In this document: piece after piece, positions 7,238 to 14,910 of the stretch
Numbering within the stretch: position 1 is the stretch's first letter
Layout of the letters: the number at the start of each line of letters is the position of its first letter
Source: Bacteroidales bacterium
Lineage (GTDB): Bacteria; Bacteroidota; Bacteroidia; Bacteroidales; UBA932
Direction of reading: 5' to 3'
Length of the DNA: 64,000 bases
Assembly (NCBI GenBank): GCA_017477465.1
Contig: JAFUVU010000027.1
Location: forward strand, 62,001-126,000
Notes under the pieces: model-generated
What the model saw: the letters and a program-made list of their open reading frames with translations, nothing else
Told to the model about the DNA's origin: nothing
The model's database searches: none
Position numbers and translations under genes: made by a program

Positions 7238-10231
7238 TTAACTCACAAAGGTAATCAAATTATCTTCCAAATACCAAAGATAGCCTGCAACTTTTTTGTA
7301 GCCCATTTTCCTGTATAGATTCACATATCGTCGCACTTGCCACAGATAGGATTCCTTGGGCTGGCCGAACTTGTAATCCACCACGTCAATTGAGCCGTCG
7401 GGATGGAACACGACCCTGTCGGGACGGTATTCATTGCCGTCCGTACCAATGATTGCCGCCTCCGAGCGAATCTTTGCCGATGGAGAAAACCACCCCTTGT
7501 CGGCCACCGAGGCTATGCTGCCTTCGAGAAGATGCAGGGTTTCATCGTACAGGGATGCCGGAAGATCACCCGACTTGACGGCGGCCTGCACGGCTTCCGG
7601 CAGGTCATCGGCCACATTTACGCCCGAGAGGATACCATGAAGAACAGTCCCCCTGATACGGGCGCTGGCCTCTGGGCCAACTGTGCCGTCGCCACCGAAA
7701 TAATCGGCCGCTTCGGGGCTGAATTTAAGACGGCGCCCGGCGTCGGCAGGATATGAAGCATAGCCCGATTCCATGGCCTCCGGGCCGATGTTTTTGTGAG
7801 GCACGGCGGAAGGGTCGTAGGGCTCGCCTGTCTGATAATGCAGGCCGCCCATATAATCGTAGAGCAACTGCGAGAAATTGCCGGGGCGTTGCAAGTTCTT
7901 CGGCGGCAGCGCCGCGATGATTTTGAGCCCGTAAACCGCCCTTGTCAGAGCCACATAGAAGACATTGATATTGTCCACGGCCTGCATGAAGCGCTCTTTG
8001 GCATAATCGGCCGCGAAGAACGAGTCCTGGGTGCCGGAATCAAGGCTTACCCTGAAAATGCCCGACTCGACGTCGGCCGAGGAGCCTTCCTCCGGATGAG
8101 GAGAGCACCAGCGGACAGGCCCCTTGTACAGGTTCACCTTTTCCGCGTATGGGAAAATCACAAACGGGAATTCCAGTCCCTTTGCCTTGTGGATGGTCAT
8201 TATGCGCACGGAGTCTCCCTGCTCCGGCGATGCTATCTTGGGCGTAGCTTCCTCCCAGTTTTTCAGAAAAGCGCCCAGGTTGTTGCCGCCGGTTGACACC
8301 CAGTCCTGAAGATAATCCATAAACGACTGGATATAAGGGATTTCCGACTCGAACGATTCGGGATACGAGGCATGGATGTTCCTTAGAATAGCCTCGCACA
8401 GATCCACCAGCGAGTGATATCCTTGCGGAATATCCACCTGCATGGACCTTGCCAGATATCCGGCGACGGTGGAGACACTGTCCTGGGGCGGAGCATCGGC
8501 AAGAGAAAGCTGCGACACCAGCCGGCGCACTGTGACTGAGGATTTTACGTACAGCGAATCGTCGGATACTACGGGAATGTTCCGGCGCACAAGATCGGCT
8601 GCTATCGCGCTGCCTTCCTCATTTCCTCGGACCAGGATGGCAATGTCGGCCCATTTAGCGCCCCTGTCGCGCAAGTCCTGGAGTGTGGCCGAAATTTCGG
8701 CAGGCTGATCCTCCGTGAACTGCACTTCTACGGAACCGGGAGCCGGGTCCTTGAAGCATACCTTCTGCGCTACGTCCGAATAAAGCTTGGATATCTCCTC
8801 CCCCGAATCCAGCAGCCTGTCAAGCTCCAAGGCTGCATATTTGAAGAAGTCATTGTTGAATTCGACTATCGCCCGGCATGTACGGTGGTTTCCGTCCAGA
8901 TGCTCAACGGTGTTGGATCGGAATTCCCGCTCCAGCCTGCTGTCCAGAAGGTCCCACTCGCTGCCGCGCCAGCGATAGATGCTTTGCTTGACGTCGCCTA
9001 CTACCAGAGAATCGTTGCCGCCTGAGAGGGAATTGTCAAGCAGGGGGCGGAAGTTTTCCCATTGAATCTCGGCCGTGTCCTGGAACTCATCCAGGAGGAA
9101 ATCGTCGTACCTTACGCCAAGCTTTTCATAGATGAAAGGTGCGTCCGTTCCGTCTATGATGCCGCGAAGGATTACATTGCTGTCGTCCAGGGAGAGGACG
9201 TTCTTCTCCCTCTGGATTTGGACGAAGGCTTCCCTTAGCTCCCCTGCCACGCCAAGGCTGTAAAGCTGTACGCGTATCGTCCTTGCGGTGTTGTACTCCT
9301 TGAAAGGAAGGCCGAAGCAGTCCAAAAAGGCCTGCAAAGGCGCATCCAGCGCACCGTGCAGCTTATCTTTAAGCGCAGCCTTGGCCTTGGAGAACCACAG
9401 GTCCGGATTGCCGGCCTTGTCAAGAAAAGACTCAGTAGGCTTTTTTATAACTGCCGACGGTTCCGTATAGTTATAAAGTGCCTTCAGGAAACCGCGGTTG
9501 CTGTCGGCAGGGTTTACGCCGGCTCCTTCAAGGGCCGACAATGCCGCTGCGGCAGCCTCGGAGACGCGTTTTTGGTAATTGTCTTCAATCTCCTTGCAGC
9601 GTTTGCGAAGATCTTCCAGTTCCTCACGAGGGAGGATCCGGTGCCCTTGGGGCAGGTCTTTCAGGCTTTTGGCAAGCTCGGTGAGGGGGCGTTCGAGGGA
9701 GAATTTTCCGTTTTGACGGATGTCCTCCTGCACGCTGCGGGTGAGCCAGTCAAGAAGCTGCTGATCGGCATCTTCCGAGAGGCTGTCCAATACCCTGTCC
9801 ACGCTTTCCTGAACCAGCGCTTCCCTGTCAAGCTGAACCTGATAGGAGGAGAACTGGCCTATCTCCCTGGAGAACGCCCTCAGGGTCTGCTGAAAGAATT
9901 TGTCTATGGTAGAGACGGCAAAGCTGGAATAATCGTGTAGAATGCCGTGGAGCTGCTGCCCCGCACGTTTTTGGACCGATACCGCATCAGGCTGCGCCCC
10001 GCTTTCCAGCAAATCTGCCAGATATGGCGATTCCTCCGGATTTTTAGCCAAGGTATGAAGCTCTTTAAGTATTCTGCGCTTCATCTCGTCGGTAGCCTTG
10101 TTGGTGAAGGTTACCGCAAGCACATGACGGTAAGCATCCGGCTTATCACTTCCGATAATAAGCCGGATGTATTCCTTTGCGAGGCTGTAAGTTTTGCCGG
10201 ACCCCGCCGACGCCTTCAGAATCTTAAGCAC
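7238..10231 (-). CDS. AddA/RecB-like UvrD-family helicase-nuclease
   Basis: A 997-residue cytoplasmic helicase of the RecB/AddA type, which unwinds and trims double-strand DNA ends for recombination. SF1 motifs are clear: Walker A ASAGSGKT (residues 7-14), FTNKATDEM (Ia), LLDEFQDT (II), VGDVKQSIYRWRG (III), MTIHKAKGLEFPFV (V) and VFYVALTRA (VI). The C-terminus is a PD-(D/E)XK nuclease: RPDRVVF, then DVVDYKFG, then a Tyr/Gln-rich helix. The start is GTG at 10229-10231; five codons upstream, in the same frame, is the stop of the EF-hand gene, so no earlier start exists. No AddB partner adjoins it. It is expressed with DUF4290 and ftsK. Confidence 0.92.
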   Translation of the reverse strand: MLKILKASAGSGKTYSLAKEYIRLIIGSDKPDAYRHVLAVTFTNKATDEMKRRILKELHTLAKNPEESPYLADLLESGAQPDAVSVQKRAGQQLHGILHDYSSFAVSTIDKFFQQTLRAFSREIGQFSSYQVQLDREALVQESVDRVLDSLSEDADQQLLDWLTRSVQEDIRQNGKFSLERPLTELAKSLKDLPQGHRILPREELEDLRKRCKEIEDNYQKRVSEAAAAALSALEGAGVNPADSNRGFLKALYNYTEPSAVIKKPTESFLDKAGNPDLWFSKAKAALKDKLHGALDAPLQAFLDCFGLPFKEYNTARTIRVQLYSLGVAGELREAFVQIQREKNVLSLDDSNVILRGIIDGTDAPFIYEKLGVRYDDFLLDEFQDTAEIQWENFRPLLDNSLSGGNDSLVVGDVKQSIYRWRGSEWDLLDSRLEREFRSNTVEHLDGNHRTCRAIVEFNNDFFKYAALELDRLLDSGEEISKLYSDVAQKVCFKDPAPGSVEVQFTEDQPAEISATLQDLRDRGAKWADIAILVRGNEEGSAIAADLVRRNIPVVSDDSLYVKSSVTVRRLVSQLSLADAPPQDSVSTVAGYLARSMQVDIPQGYHSLVDLCEAILRNIHASYPESFESEIPYIQSFMDYLQDWVSTGGNNLGAFLKNWEEATPKIASPEQGDSVRIMTIHKAKGLEFPFVIFPYAEKVNLYKGPVRWCSPHPEEGSSADVESGIFRVSLDSGTQDSFFAADYAKERFMQAVDNINVFYVALTRAVYGLKIIAALPPKNLQRPGNFSQLLYDYMGGLHYQTGEPYDPSAVPHKNIGPEAMESGYASYPADAGRRLKFSPEAADYFGGDGTVGPEASARIRGTVLHGILSGVNVADDLPEAVQAAVKSGDLPASLYDETLHLLEGSIASVADKGWFSPSAKIRSEAAIIGTDGNEYRPDRVVFHPDGSIDVVDYKFGQPKESYLWQVRRYVNLYRKMGYKKVAGYLWYLEDNLITFVS

Positions 10232-10246
10232 GCAGCTTGTGCAGGC

Positions 10247-10702
10247 TTATTTTCTCTTGAAAAGGCCGCCGATGATGCCGGCTGCTGCGCCGAGGATGCC
10301 CGAGGATGAGGCGCCTCCCTTCAAAGTGAGAAGGATATCGTTGATATCCACGTCACCGTCGCCGTCCTGGTCTTTCAGGAAGCCTGACAGTTTGCTCATG
10401 ATGCCGGGGATAAGGCCGCTCAGAGCCGGGGCCAGGCTGCCAAGGTTAAGCTTGCTGAGGACATTGGTGTTGAAAAGATTTCCGGCGAGTGCGGTGATGC
10501 TGCTTTTTGCCGCGTCTGTTTTGCCGGTAAGAAGGCTTTTCACTTCGTCCAGGCCGCCGGGCTGGGCTGCGGTTTGTGTGAGCGAGCCGATAACAGAACT
10601 TGAAAGGCCTCCGAGAACCTGCTCTTTCAAATTTGAGGGGATTTCGACTTTGCCGGCTGCGGCGCCGACGATCTGCTGGATGTAATCGTTGATGTTAGCC
10701 AT
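10247..10702 (-). CDS. Small EF-hand/dockerin-like protein of unknown function
   Basis: I do not recognise a named family. The 151-residue protein has no signal peptide. It is Ala/Gly/Leu-rich and predicted helical, with repeated phrases such as LAPALSGLIPGIMSKLSGFL. One canonical calcium-binding loop, DQDGDGDVDINDIL (about residues 113-126), has Asp at positions 1, 3 and 5 and Asp at 12, the pattern of an EF-hand or dockerin half. The C-terminus is a glycine-rich hydrophobic stretch ending KRK. It resembles DUF937/YidB-like small proteins in composition, but that is a weak impression. It is the first gene of the leftward addA-DUF4290-ftsK-lolA operon and has its own strong promoter. Confidence 0.75.
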   Translation of the reverse strand: MANINDYIQQIVGAAAGKVEIPSNLKEQVLGGLSSSVIGSLTQTAAQPGGLDEVKSLLTGKTDAAKSSITALAGNLFNTNVLSKLNLGSLAPALSGLIPGIMSKLSGFLKDQDGDGDVDINDILLTLKGGASSSGILGAAAGIIGGLFKRK

Positions 10703-10712
10703 GACTTAAAAT

Positions 10713-10729
10713 TATATTTGTCAAATATA
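10713..10729. promoter_or_regulatory. Perfect palindrome made of two opposed -7 boxes
   Basis: TATATTTG (10713-10720), a single T, then CAAATATA (10722-10729) form a perfect 17-nt palindrome. Each half is an exact TAnnTTTG box, one per strand. The leftward one is about 20 nt before the EF-hand gene's start codon. It may be a promoter, an operator, or both. Confidence 0.6.
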
Positions 10730-10778
10730 CAAATATTTTTGCCCACAAAAAAATTTTTACAATTTCTTTAAATTTTTA

Positions 10779-10808
10779 TTGCAACTCAATAAATTTTTAC
10801 TATATTTG
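10779..10808 (+). promoter_or_regulatory. Promoter of the NfeD/flotillin operon
   Basis: A -33-like TTG at 10779-10781 is followed after 19 nt by TATATTTG (10801-10808), an exact Bacteroidota -7 box. It ends 26 nt before the ATG at 10835. Confidence 0.75.
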
Positions 10809-10834
10809 CAAAAGAAACCAAAAACTAAAGCCTT

Positions 10835-11443
10835 ATGATAGCATCTTGGTGGGCCGGGCTCAGCCTGGTAATGAAAATCCTGTGGGGCGTAACCCTCGCA
10901 GCATCCCTAATCTTTATCATCCAAAGCATTCTAACCTTTGTAGGCGCAGATGCCGATTCAAGCTTTGACGTGGACGTGGACACCTCAATGGACGGAGCGG
11001 ACCTCTCCAATATCGAGGGCGGCTCAAACCTGTACACCTTCCGCAACTTCGTCAACTTCATCCTTGGTTTCGGCTGGAGCGCCATCCTCCTGCAGGACAG
11101 CATCAGCTCCACTGGCGTACTTATTTTCGTATCGGCCCTTGTGGGCGTTGCGCTCGTCGCGGCTGTCATGTATCTTTTCAAATGGCTCGCCGGCATGCAG
11201 CAGAGCGGTAACATCAATCTGCAGAAAATGGCCCCCGGCTGCGAAGGAAAGGTTTATCTCACCATCCCGGCTGCAAGAAAAGGCAGCGGCAAAGTGCAGA
11301 TTACCATTTCCGGCGCCGTAAGGGAATACGATGCAGTAACGGAAAACGAGGCCGATCTCAAAACAGGCGCTCCCATCCGCGTAATAGACATCGTGGACGC
11401 CAATACCTTATTAGTAGAAGAAATCAACACTTACACTGTATAG
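10835..11443 (+). CDS. NfeD-like membrane protein, flotillin partner
   Basis: A 202-residue inner-membrane protein. Three hydrophobic helices (about residues 12-35, 66-85 and 93-115) precede a C-terminal beta-rich domain: QKMAPGCEGKVYLTIPAARKG, a split OB-fold start, then GKVQITISGAVREYDAVTE and a terminal GAPIRVIDIVDANTLLVEE. This is the NfeD/YuaF OB-fold, whose usual ending is 'G..V.V..v.g..L.V'. NfeD proteins without the protease domain are encoded beside flotillins and act with them in membrane microdomains. Here the flotillin gene starts 3 nt downstream, which supports the assignment. The acidic loop after the first helix (DVDVDTSMDG) is unusual. Confidence 0.85.
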   Translation: MIASWWAGLSLVMKILWGVTLAASLIFIIQSILTFVGADADSSFDVDVDTSMDGADLSNIEGGSNLYTFRNFVNFILGFGWSAILLQDSISSTGVLIFVSALVGVALVAAVMYLFKWLAGMQQSGNINLQKMAPGCEGKVYLTIPAARKGSGKVQITISGAVREYDAVTENEADLKTGAPIRVIDIVDANTLLVEEINTYTV

Positions 11444-11446
11444 ACT

Positions 11447-12832
11447 ATGACCCAACTGTACCTCATCCTCATTCTGGTGGCCGTGGTGTTCGTCACCCTG
11501 GCGGCCATCCTCAAGCGCTATCGCCGCTGCCCTTCCGACAAGATCCTTGTCATCTACGGTAAAACCGGCCGCAACAGCTCCGGTTCCATCTCATCGGCCC
11601 GCTGCGTGCATGGCGGCGCGGCTTTCATCTGGCCCGTGTTCCAGGATTACGCTTTCCTGGACCTCAAGCCCATCTCCATCGAGTGCAACCTCACCAACGC
11701 CCTGTCCAAGCAGAACATCCGCGTGGATGTGCCCTGCCGCTTTACGGTAGGTATCTCCACAGAGCCTGAAAACATGACAAACGCCGCCGAGCGCCTCCTC
11801 GGCCTCAGCGTTGACAGCATCCAGAGCATCGCCACCGATATCCTCTTCGGCCAGCTACGTCTTGTGATTGCCACCATGGACATCGAGGAAATCAACGCCG
11901 ACCGCGACAAATTCCTCGCAAACGTATCGGCCAACGTAGAGGCCGAGCTCCGCAAAATCGGCCTCAAGCTCATCAACGTGAACGTAACCGATATCCGCGA
12001 CGAGTCCGGCTATATCGAAGCCCTTGGTAAAGAGGCCGCCGCAAAGGCCATCAACGATGCAAAGAAGAGCGTCGCAGAGCAGAACCGTTTCGGTGAAACC
12101 GGTAAAGCCAATGCCGACAAGGACACCCGTATCAACGTCGCCGCTGCCGATGCGGACGCAGTCAAGGGTGAAAACACCGCAAAAATTGAAATTGCAAATT
12201 CAGACGCTCTGCGCCGTCAGAAGACCGCAGAGGCCGACCGCCTGGCAGTAGCCGCCGAAAAGGTGCAGGCCGCAAAAGCCCTCCAGGAAGCCTATCAGAG
12301 CGAACGCGACGCCGAGCTTGCCCGTGCCGAACGTGAAGAAGCCACCCAGAAGGCAAACATCGTCGTTGCCGCCCAGATCGACAAGGAGAAAGCCATCATC
12401 GAAGCAGAAGCCGAGGCCGAACAGATCCGCCGCAAAGCAAAAGGTGAGGCCGACGCCATCTATGCCAAGATGGACGCCCAGGCACGCGGTATGCTCGAGA
12501 TCCTGACCAAGCAGGCCGACGGTTTCCGCAGCCTGGTAGGTGCCGCGGAAGGCGACGCCCAGAAGGCCGTCCTCATGATGATCGCCGACAAACTGCCCGA
12601 TCTGGTAAAGACCCAGGTAGAGGCCGTCAAGGGCATCAACATCGACAAGGTAACCGTCTGGGACGGAGGTAATTCCGCCGACGGCAAAACCGCAACGTCA
12701 AACTTCATCTCCGGTATGATGAAGAGCATCCCCCCGCTGGACGACCTCTTCAAGATGGCCGGAATGGAACTTCCCTCATACCTGAAAGGCAAAGCCGCTG
12801 CTGACGAGCAGCCCGCCAAAGAAGAAAAGTAA
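11447..12832 (+). CDS. Flotillin-like SPFH protein
   Basis: A 461-residue membrane-anchored scaffold of the flotillin (FloT/YuaG/YqiK) family, which organises ordered membrane domains. One N-terminal helix (about 3-23) anchors it. The SPFH/band-7 domain spans about 30-210 (KILVIYGKTG near the start, VNVTDIRDESGYIEALGKEAAAKAIN at its end, quoted as two adjoining blocks VNVTDIRDESGYIE and ALGKEAAAKAIN). Residues about 215-360 form the Ala/Glu-rich coiled coil typical of flotillins (for instance RKAKGEADAIYAKMDAQA). The tail ends in KEEK. It sits between the NfeD-like gene and a small HTH gene, the same pairing as yuaF-yuaG in Bacillus. Confidence 0.93.
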   Translation: MTQLYLILILVAVVFVTLAAILKRYRRCPSDKILVIYGKTGRNSSGSISSARCVHGGAAFIWPVFQDYAFLDLKPISIECNLTNALSKQNIRVDVPCRFTVGISTEPENMTNAAERLLGLSVDSIQSIATDILFGQLRLVIATMDIEEINADRDKFLANVSANVEAELRKIGLKLINVNVTDIRDESGYIEALGKEAAAKAINDAKKSVAEQNRFGETGKANADKDTRINVAAADADAVKGENTAKIEIANSDALRRQKTAEADRLAVAAEKVQAAKALQEAYQSERDAELARAEREEATQKANIVVAAQIDKEKAIIEAEAEAEQIRRKAKGEADAIYAKMDAQARGMLEILTKQADGFRSLVGAAEGDAQKAVLMMIADKLPDLVKTQVEAVKGINIDKVTVWDGGNSADGKTATSNFISGMMKSIPPLDDLFKMAGMELPSYLKGKAAADEQPAKEEK

Positions 12833-12838
12833 AGCAGT

Positions 12839-13042
12839 ATGCCGATAATCATCAACATAGATGTAATGCTGGCCCGCCGGAAAATGTCCTCCGGCGAGCT
12901 GGCGGAGAAAGTCGGCATTACACCCGCCAATCTTTCCATTCTCAAATGCGGCAAAGCAAAGGCGATACGTCTTAGCACGATGGATGCCATTTGCAAAGCA
13001 CTCGACTGTCAACCCGGCGACATATTGGAATACAAACCATAG
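12839..13042 (+). CDS. Small XRE-family HTH regulator (YozG-like)
   Basis: A 67-residue DNA-binding protein made of a single Cro/C1-type helix-turn-helix. The recognition region is SSGELAEKVGITPANLSILK (residues about 17-36), followed by a helix with STMDAICKALDCQPGDILEY, the standard YozG-type ending. It starts 6 nt after the flotillin stop and is followed by a strong terminator, so it is the last gene of that operon. YozG-like regulators are usually encoded with small membrane proteins; here it may control the NfeD/flotillin genes, but no operator is proven. Confidence 0.88.
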   Translation: MPIIINIDVMLARRKMSSGELAEKVGITPANLSILKCGKAKAIRLSTMDAICKALDCQPGDILEYKP

Positions 13043-13062
13043 ATAATCAGCCGTTTATAGAG

Positions 13063-13092
13063 CAAAGGGCGCACTATCAGGTGCGCCCTTTG
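13063..13092 (+). terminator. Intrinsic terminator after the flotillin operon
   Basis: CAAAGGGCGCAC (13063-13074) pairs perfectly with GTGCGCCCTTTG (13081-13092) around a 6-nt loop, and a short T-run (13096-13099) follows. Confidence 0.85.
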
Positions 13093-13095
13093 ACG

Positions 13096-13127
13096 TTTTG
13101 ATATATTGCTTGGATTATGTATATTTG
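13096..13127 (+). promoter_or_regulatory. Promoter of the mannose-1-phosphate guanylyltransferase gene
   Basis: TTTTG (13096-13100) is followed after 19 nt by TATATTTG (13120-13127), matching both Bacteroidota promoter boxes at ideal spacing. The -7 box ends only 5 nt before the ATG at 13133, which places transcription start at or next to the start codon. Confidence 0.75.
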
Positions 13128-13132
13128 CATGT

Positions 13133-14173
13133 ATGAATACACATGTTGTCATTATGGCCGGGGGCATCGGCAGCAGGCTGTGGCCGCTTTCCACCCCGGA
13201 AGTTCCAAAACAGTTCATAGACGTACTGGGCGTCGGGCGCACTCTGCTGCAATTGACGGCGGACCGCTTCGCACCTCTTTGCAAACAGGAAAACATCTGG
13301 GTAGTAACAGGCGAAAAATACGCCGATTTGGTCCGTCAGCAACTGCCCGGCGTGCCAAATGACCAGATTCTCCTGGAGCCGGAAGGCCGCAACACGGCAC
13401 CCTGCATCGCATACGCTTCATGGAAAATCCTCAGCAAAGACCCGCAGGCCAACATAGCGGTAACCCCTGCGGACGCTCTGGTCGTTAATACGGCCGACTT
13501 TGTCTCCGCAATCGGCAAGGCCCTCGCCTTCACGCAGGAAAGGGATGCCATCGTAACCGTCGGCATCTCCCCCACCAGGCCGGAAACCGGCTACGGCTAC
13601 ATCCATGCGGCCCAGGCGCTTCACGGCCAGGTCGTCAAGGTGAGCGAATTCAAAGAAAAGCCCGATCTGGACACCGCAATCGGCTATCTGGAAGACGGAC
13701 ATTATTTCTGGAACGCGGGCATCTTTGTCTGGAACATAAACACGATAGTAAGCGAAATACGCGCATACGTTCCGCAGATTGCAGGCATCATGGACCGGCT
13801 GAAGCCCTTCTTCTACACAGAGGAGGAAAACGCCCGGCTCAGAGAACTCTTCCCCAGCTGTGAAAAAATCTCAATCGACTATGCGGTAATGGAAAAGAGT
13901 TCACGCGTTTACGTAATAGCGGAAGACCTTGCCTGGAGCGACCTTGGCAGCTGGGGCTCGGTAATGGGCAAACTGGAAGCCGATGCCGACGGAAACGTAA
14001 GCATAGGCCCGGATGTGCGCCTGCACGGCTGCCGGGACTGCTTCGTCCACACGGCCGAGGAGAAGACAGTGGTAGTGGAAGGCCTTGACGGATACATAGT
14101 TGCGGAATCGAAAGACAAGCTTCTGATATGCCGTTTAAGCCAGGAACAAAAAATAAAGGACTATTCTGCCTAA
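13133..14173 (+). CDS. manC: Mannose-1-phosphate guanylyltransferase
   Basis: The enzyme joins mannose-1-phosphate and GTP to make GDP-mannose, the donor for capsule, O-antigen and GDP-fucose synthesis, in the cytoplasm. The 346-residue product opens with MNTHVVIMAGGIGSRLWPLS, containing the nucleotidyltransferase signature GGxGSRLWPLS. PKQFIDVLG follows, then FKEKPDLDTA and FWNAGIFVWN, both diagnostic of this family. It lacks the C-terminal phosphomannose isomerase domain of bifunctional ManC/AlgA proteins. I set the start at the ATG because the promoter's -7 box lies within any longer reading frame (a TTG at 13106 is in frame). It stands alone upstream of the two tRNA genes. Confidence 0.92.
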   Translation: MNTHVVIMAGGIGSRLWPLSTPEVPKQFIDVLGVGRTLLQLTADRFAPLCKQENIWVVTGEKYADLVRQQLPGVPNDQILLEPEGRNTAPCIAYASWKILSKDPQANIAVTPADALVVNTADFVSAIGKALAFTQERDAIVTVGISPTRPETGYGYIHAAQALHGQVVKVSEFKEKPDLDTAIGYLEDGHYFWNAGIFVWNINTIVSEIRAYVPQIAGIMDRLKPFFYTEEENARLRELFPSCEKISIDYAVMEKSSRVYVIAEDLAWSDLGSWGSVMGKLEADADGNVSIGPDVRLHGCRDCFVHTAEEKTVVVEGLDGYIVAESKDKLLICRLSQEQKIKDYSA

Positions 14174-14190
14174 ATTTTTAAGAAAAGTTA

Positions 14191-14220
14191 TTGCAGATTC
14201 CAAAAAAATCCCTACCTTTG
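14191..14220 (+). promoter_or_regulatory. Promoter of the tRNA-Lys pair
   Basis: A -33-like TTG at 14191-14193 is followed after 19 nt by TACCTTTG (14213-14220), an exact -7 box. The first tRNA begins 18 nt downstream. Confidence 0.75.
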
Positions 14221-14237
14221 CAATCCCAATCACGGAG

Positions 14238-14310
14238 GACTCGTTAGCTCAGTTGGTAGAGCACAACACTTTTAATGTTGGGGTCTCGGGTTCGAGCCCC
14301 GAACGGGTCA
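14238..14310 (+). tRNA. tRNA-Lys (anticodon UUU)
   Basis: A full 73-nt cloverleaf. Acceptor GACTCGT pairs with ACGGGTC (one G-U), the anticodon stem CAACA/TGTTG closes the loop CTTTTAA giving UUU, and the T arm TCGGG/CCCGA holds TTCGAGC. The discriminator is A; CCA is not encoded. UUU reads AAA and, by wobble, AAG. Confidence 0.97.
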
Positions 14311-14351
14311 CAAAGGAAGCGAGTCTTCCCAAAAAAGACACCAGTCTGAAT

Positions 14352-14424
<73 letters not shown>

Positions 14425-14425
14425 C

Positions 14426-14457
14426 AAAAAAGACGACTTTAAAAAGCCGTCTTTTTT
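14426..14457. terminator. Terminator shared by the tRNA pair and nrdG
   Basis: AAAAAAGACGACT (14426-14438) and AGCCGTCTTTTTT (14445-14457) pair with one mismatch around a 6-nt loop. The outer A6/T6 gives T-runs on both strands, which fits the convergent arrangement. Confidence 0.85.
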
Positions 14458-14463
14458 CGTTTA

Positions 14464-14910
14464 TTACCGCTTCCAGAAGCGTTCCGTAATGTCTTTCCCG
14501 TGATGGTAGAGGCGCTGGTTCGTAGTGCGCTTGTTCAAAGGGCCGCATTCGGGACGGTATGGGCCAAGTTTCAGATAGTCGAAAGCCTCCCAGAATTCAT
14601 CCTCAACCTCTTCCCTGCCGCTGTACAGGGCTACGTCAAGGCCCAGCTCCCGCACGTGGGCGGCAAGGAAGAGAATCGCCTGCGGGTCCTGGCCTTCACC
14701 CAGGAAGAGAAAGCAGTTTACGCCAAAGTTATCGGCCACAAGGCGGTCTATTATTTCGGCGGTAAGTTCCTCGCCCACATCTTGTTTAAGGAAGGGAGAG
14801 TGGCATCCTACGCAGTTTCCCCGGCAATTGGAAATATCAACTGCCAAGGAAACACGGTCAGGAATCTCTTCCATGACCACGGATGTCATTTTAGGGACGT
14901 ACTTTATCAC
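14464..14910 (-). CDS. nrdG: Anaerobic ribonucleotide reductase activating protein
   Basis: NrdG is the radical-SAM activase that installs the glycyl radical on NrdD. The 148-residue product carries the [4Fe-4S] cluster motif CRGNCVGC with Cys29, Cys33 and Cys36 (CX3CX2C, the NrdG spacing), preceded by VSLAVDISNC. FLFLGEGQDP and DYLKLGPYRPECGPL are further family blocks, the second being the common 'GPY' segment of activases. The start codon overlaps the nrdD stop, so the two are translationally coupled. It is slightly shorter than the E. coli protein, which is normal in this phylum. Confidence 0.95.
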   Translation of the reverse strand: MIKYVPKMTSVVMEEIPDRVSLAVDISNCRGNCVGCHSPFLKQDVGEELTAEIIDRLVADNFGVNCFLFLGEGQDPQAILFLAAHVRELGLDVALYSGREEVEDEFWEAFDYLKLGPYRPECGPLNKRTTNQRLYHHGKDITERFWKR

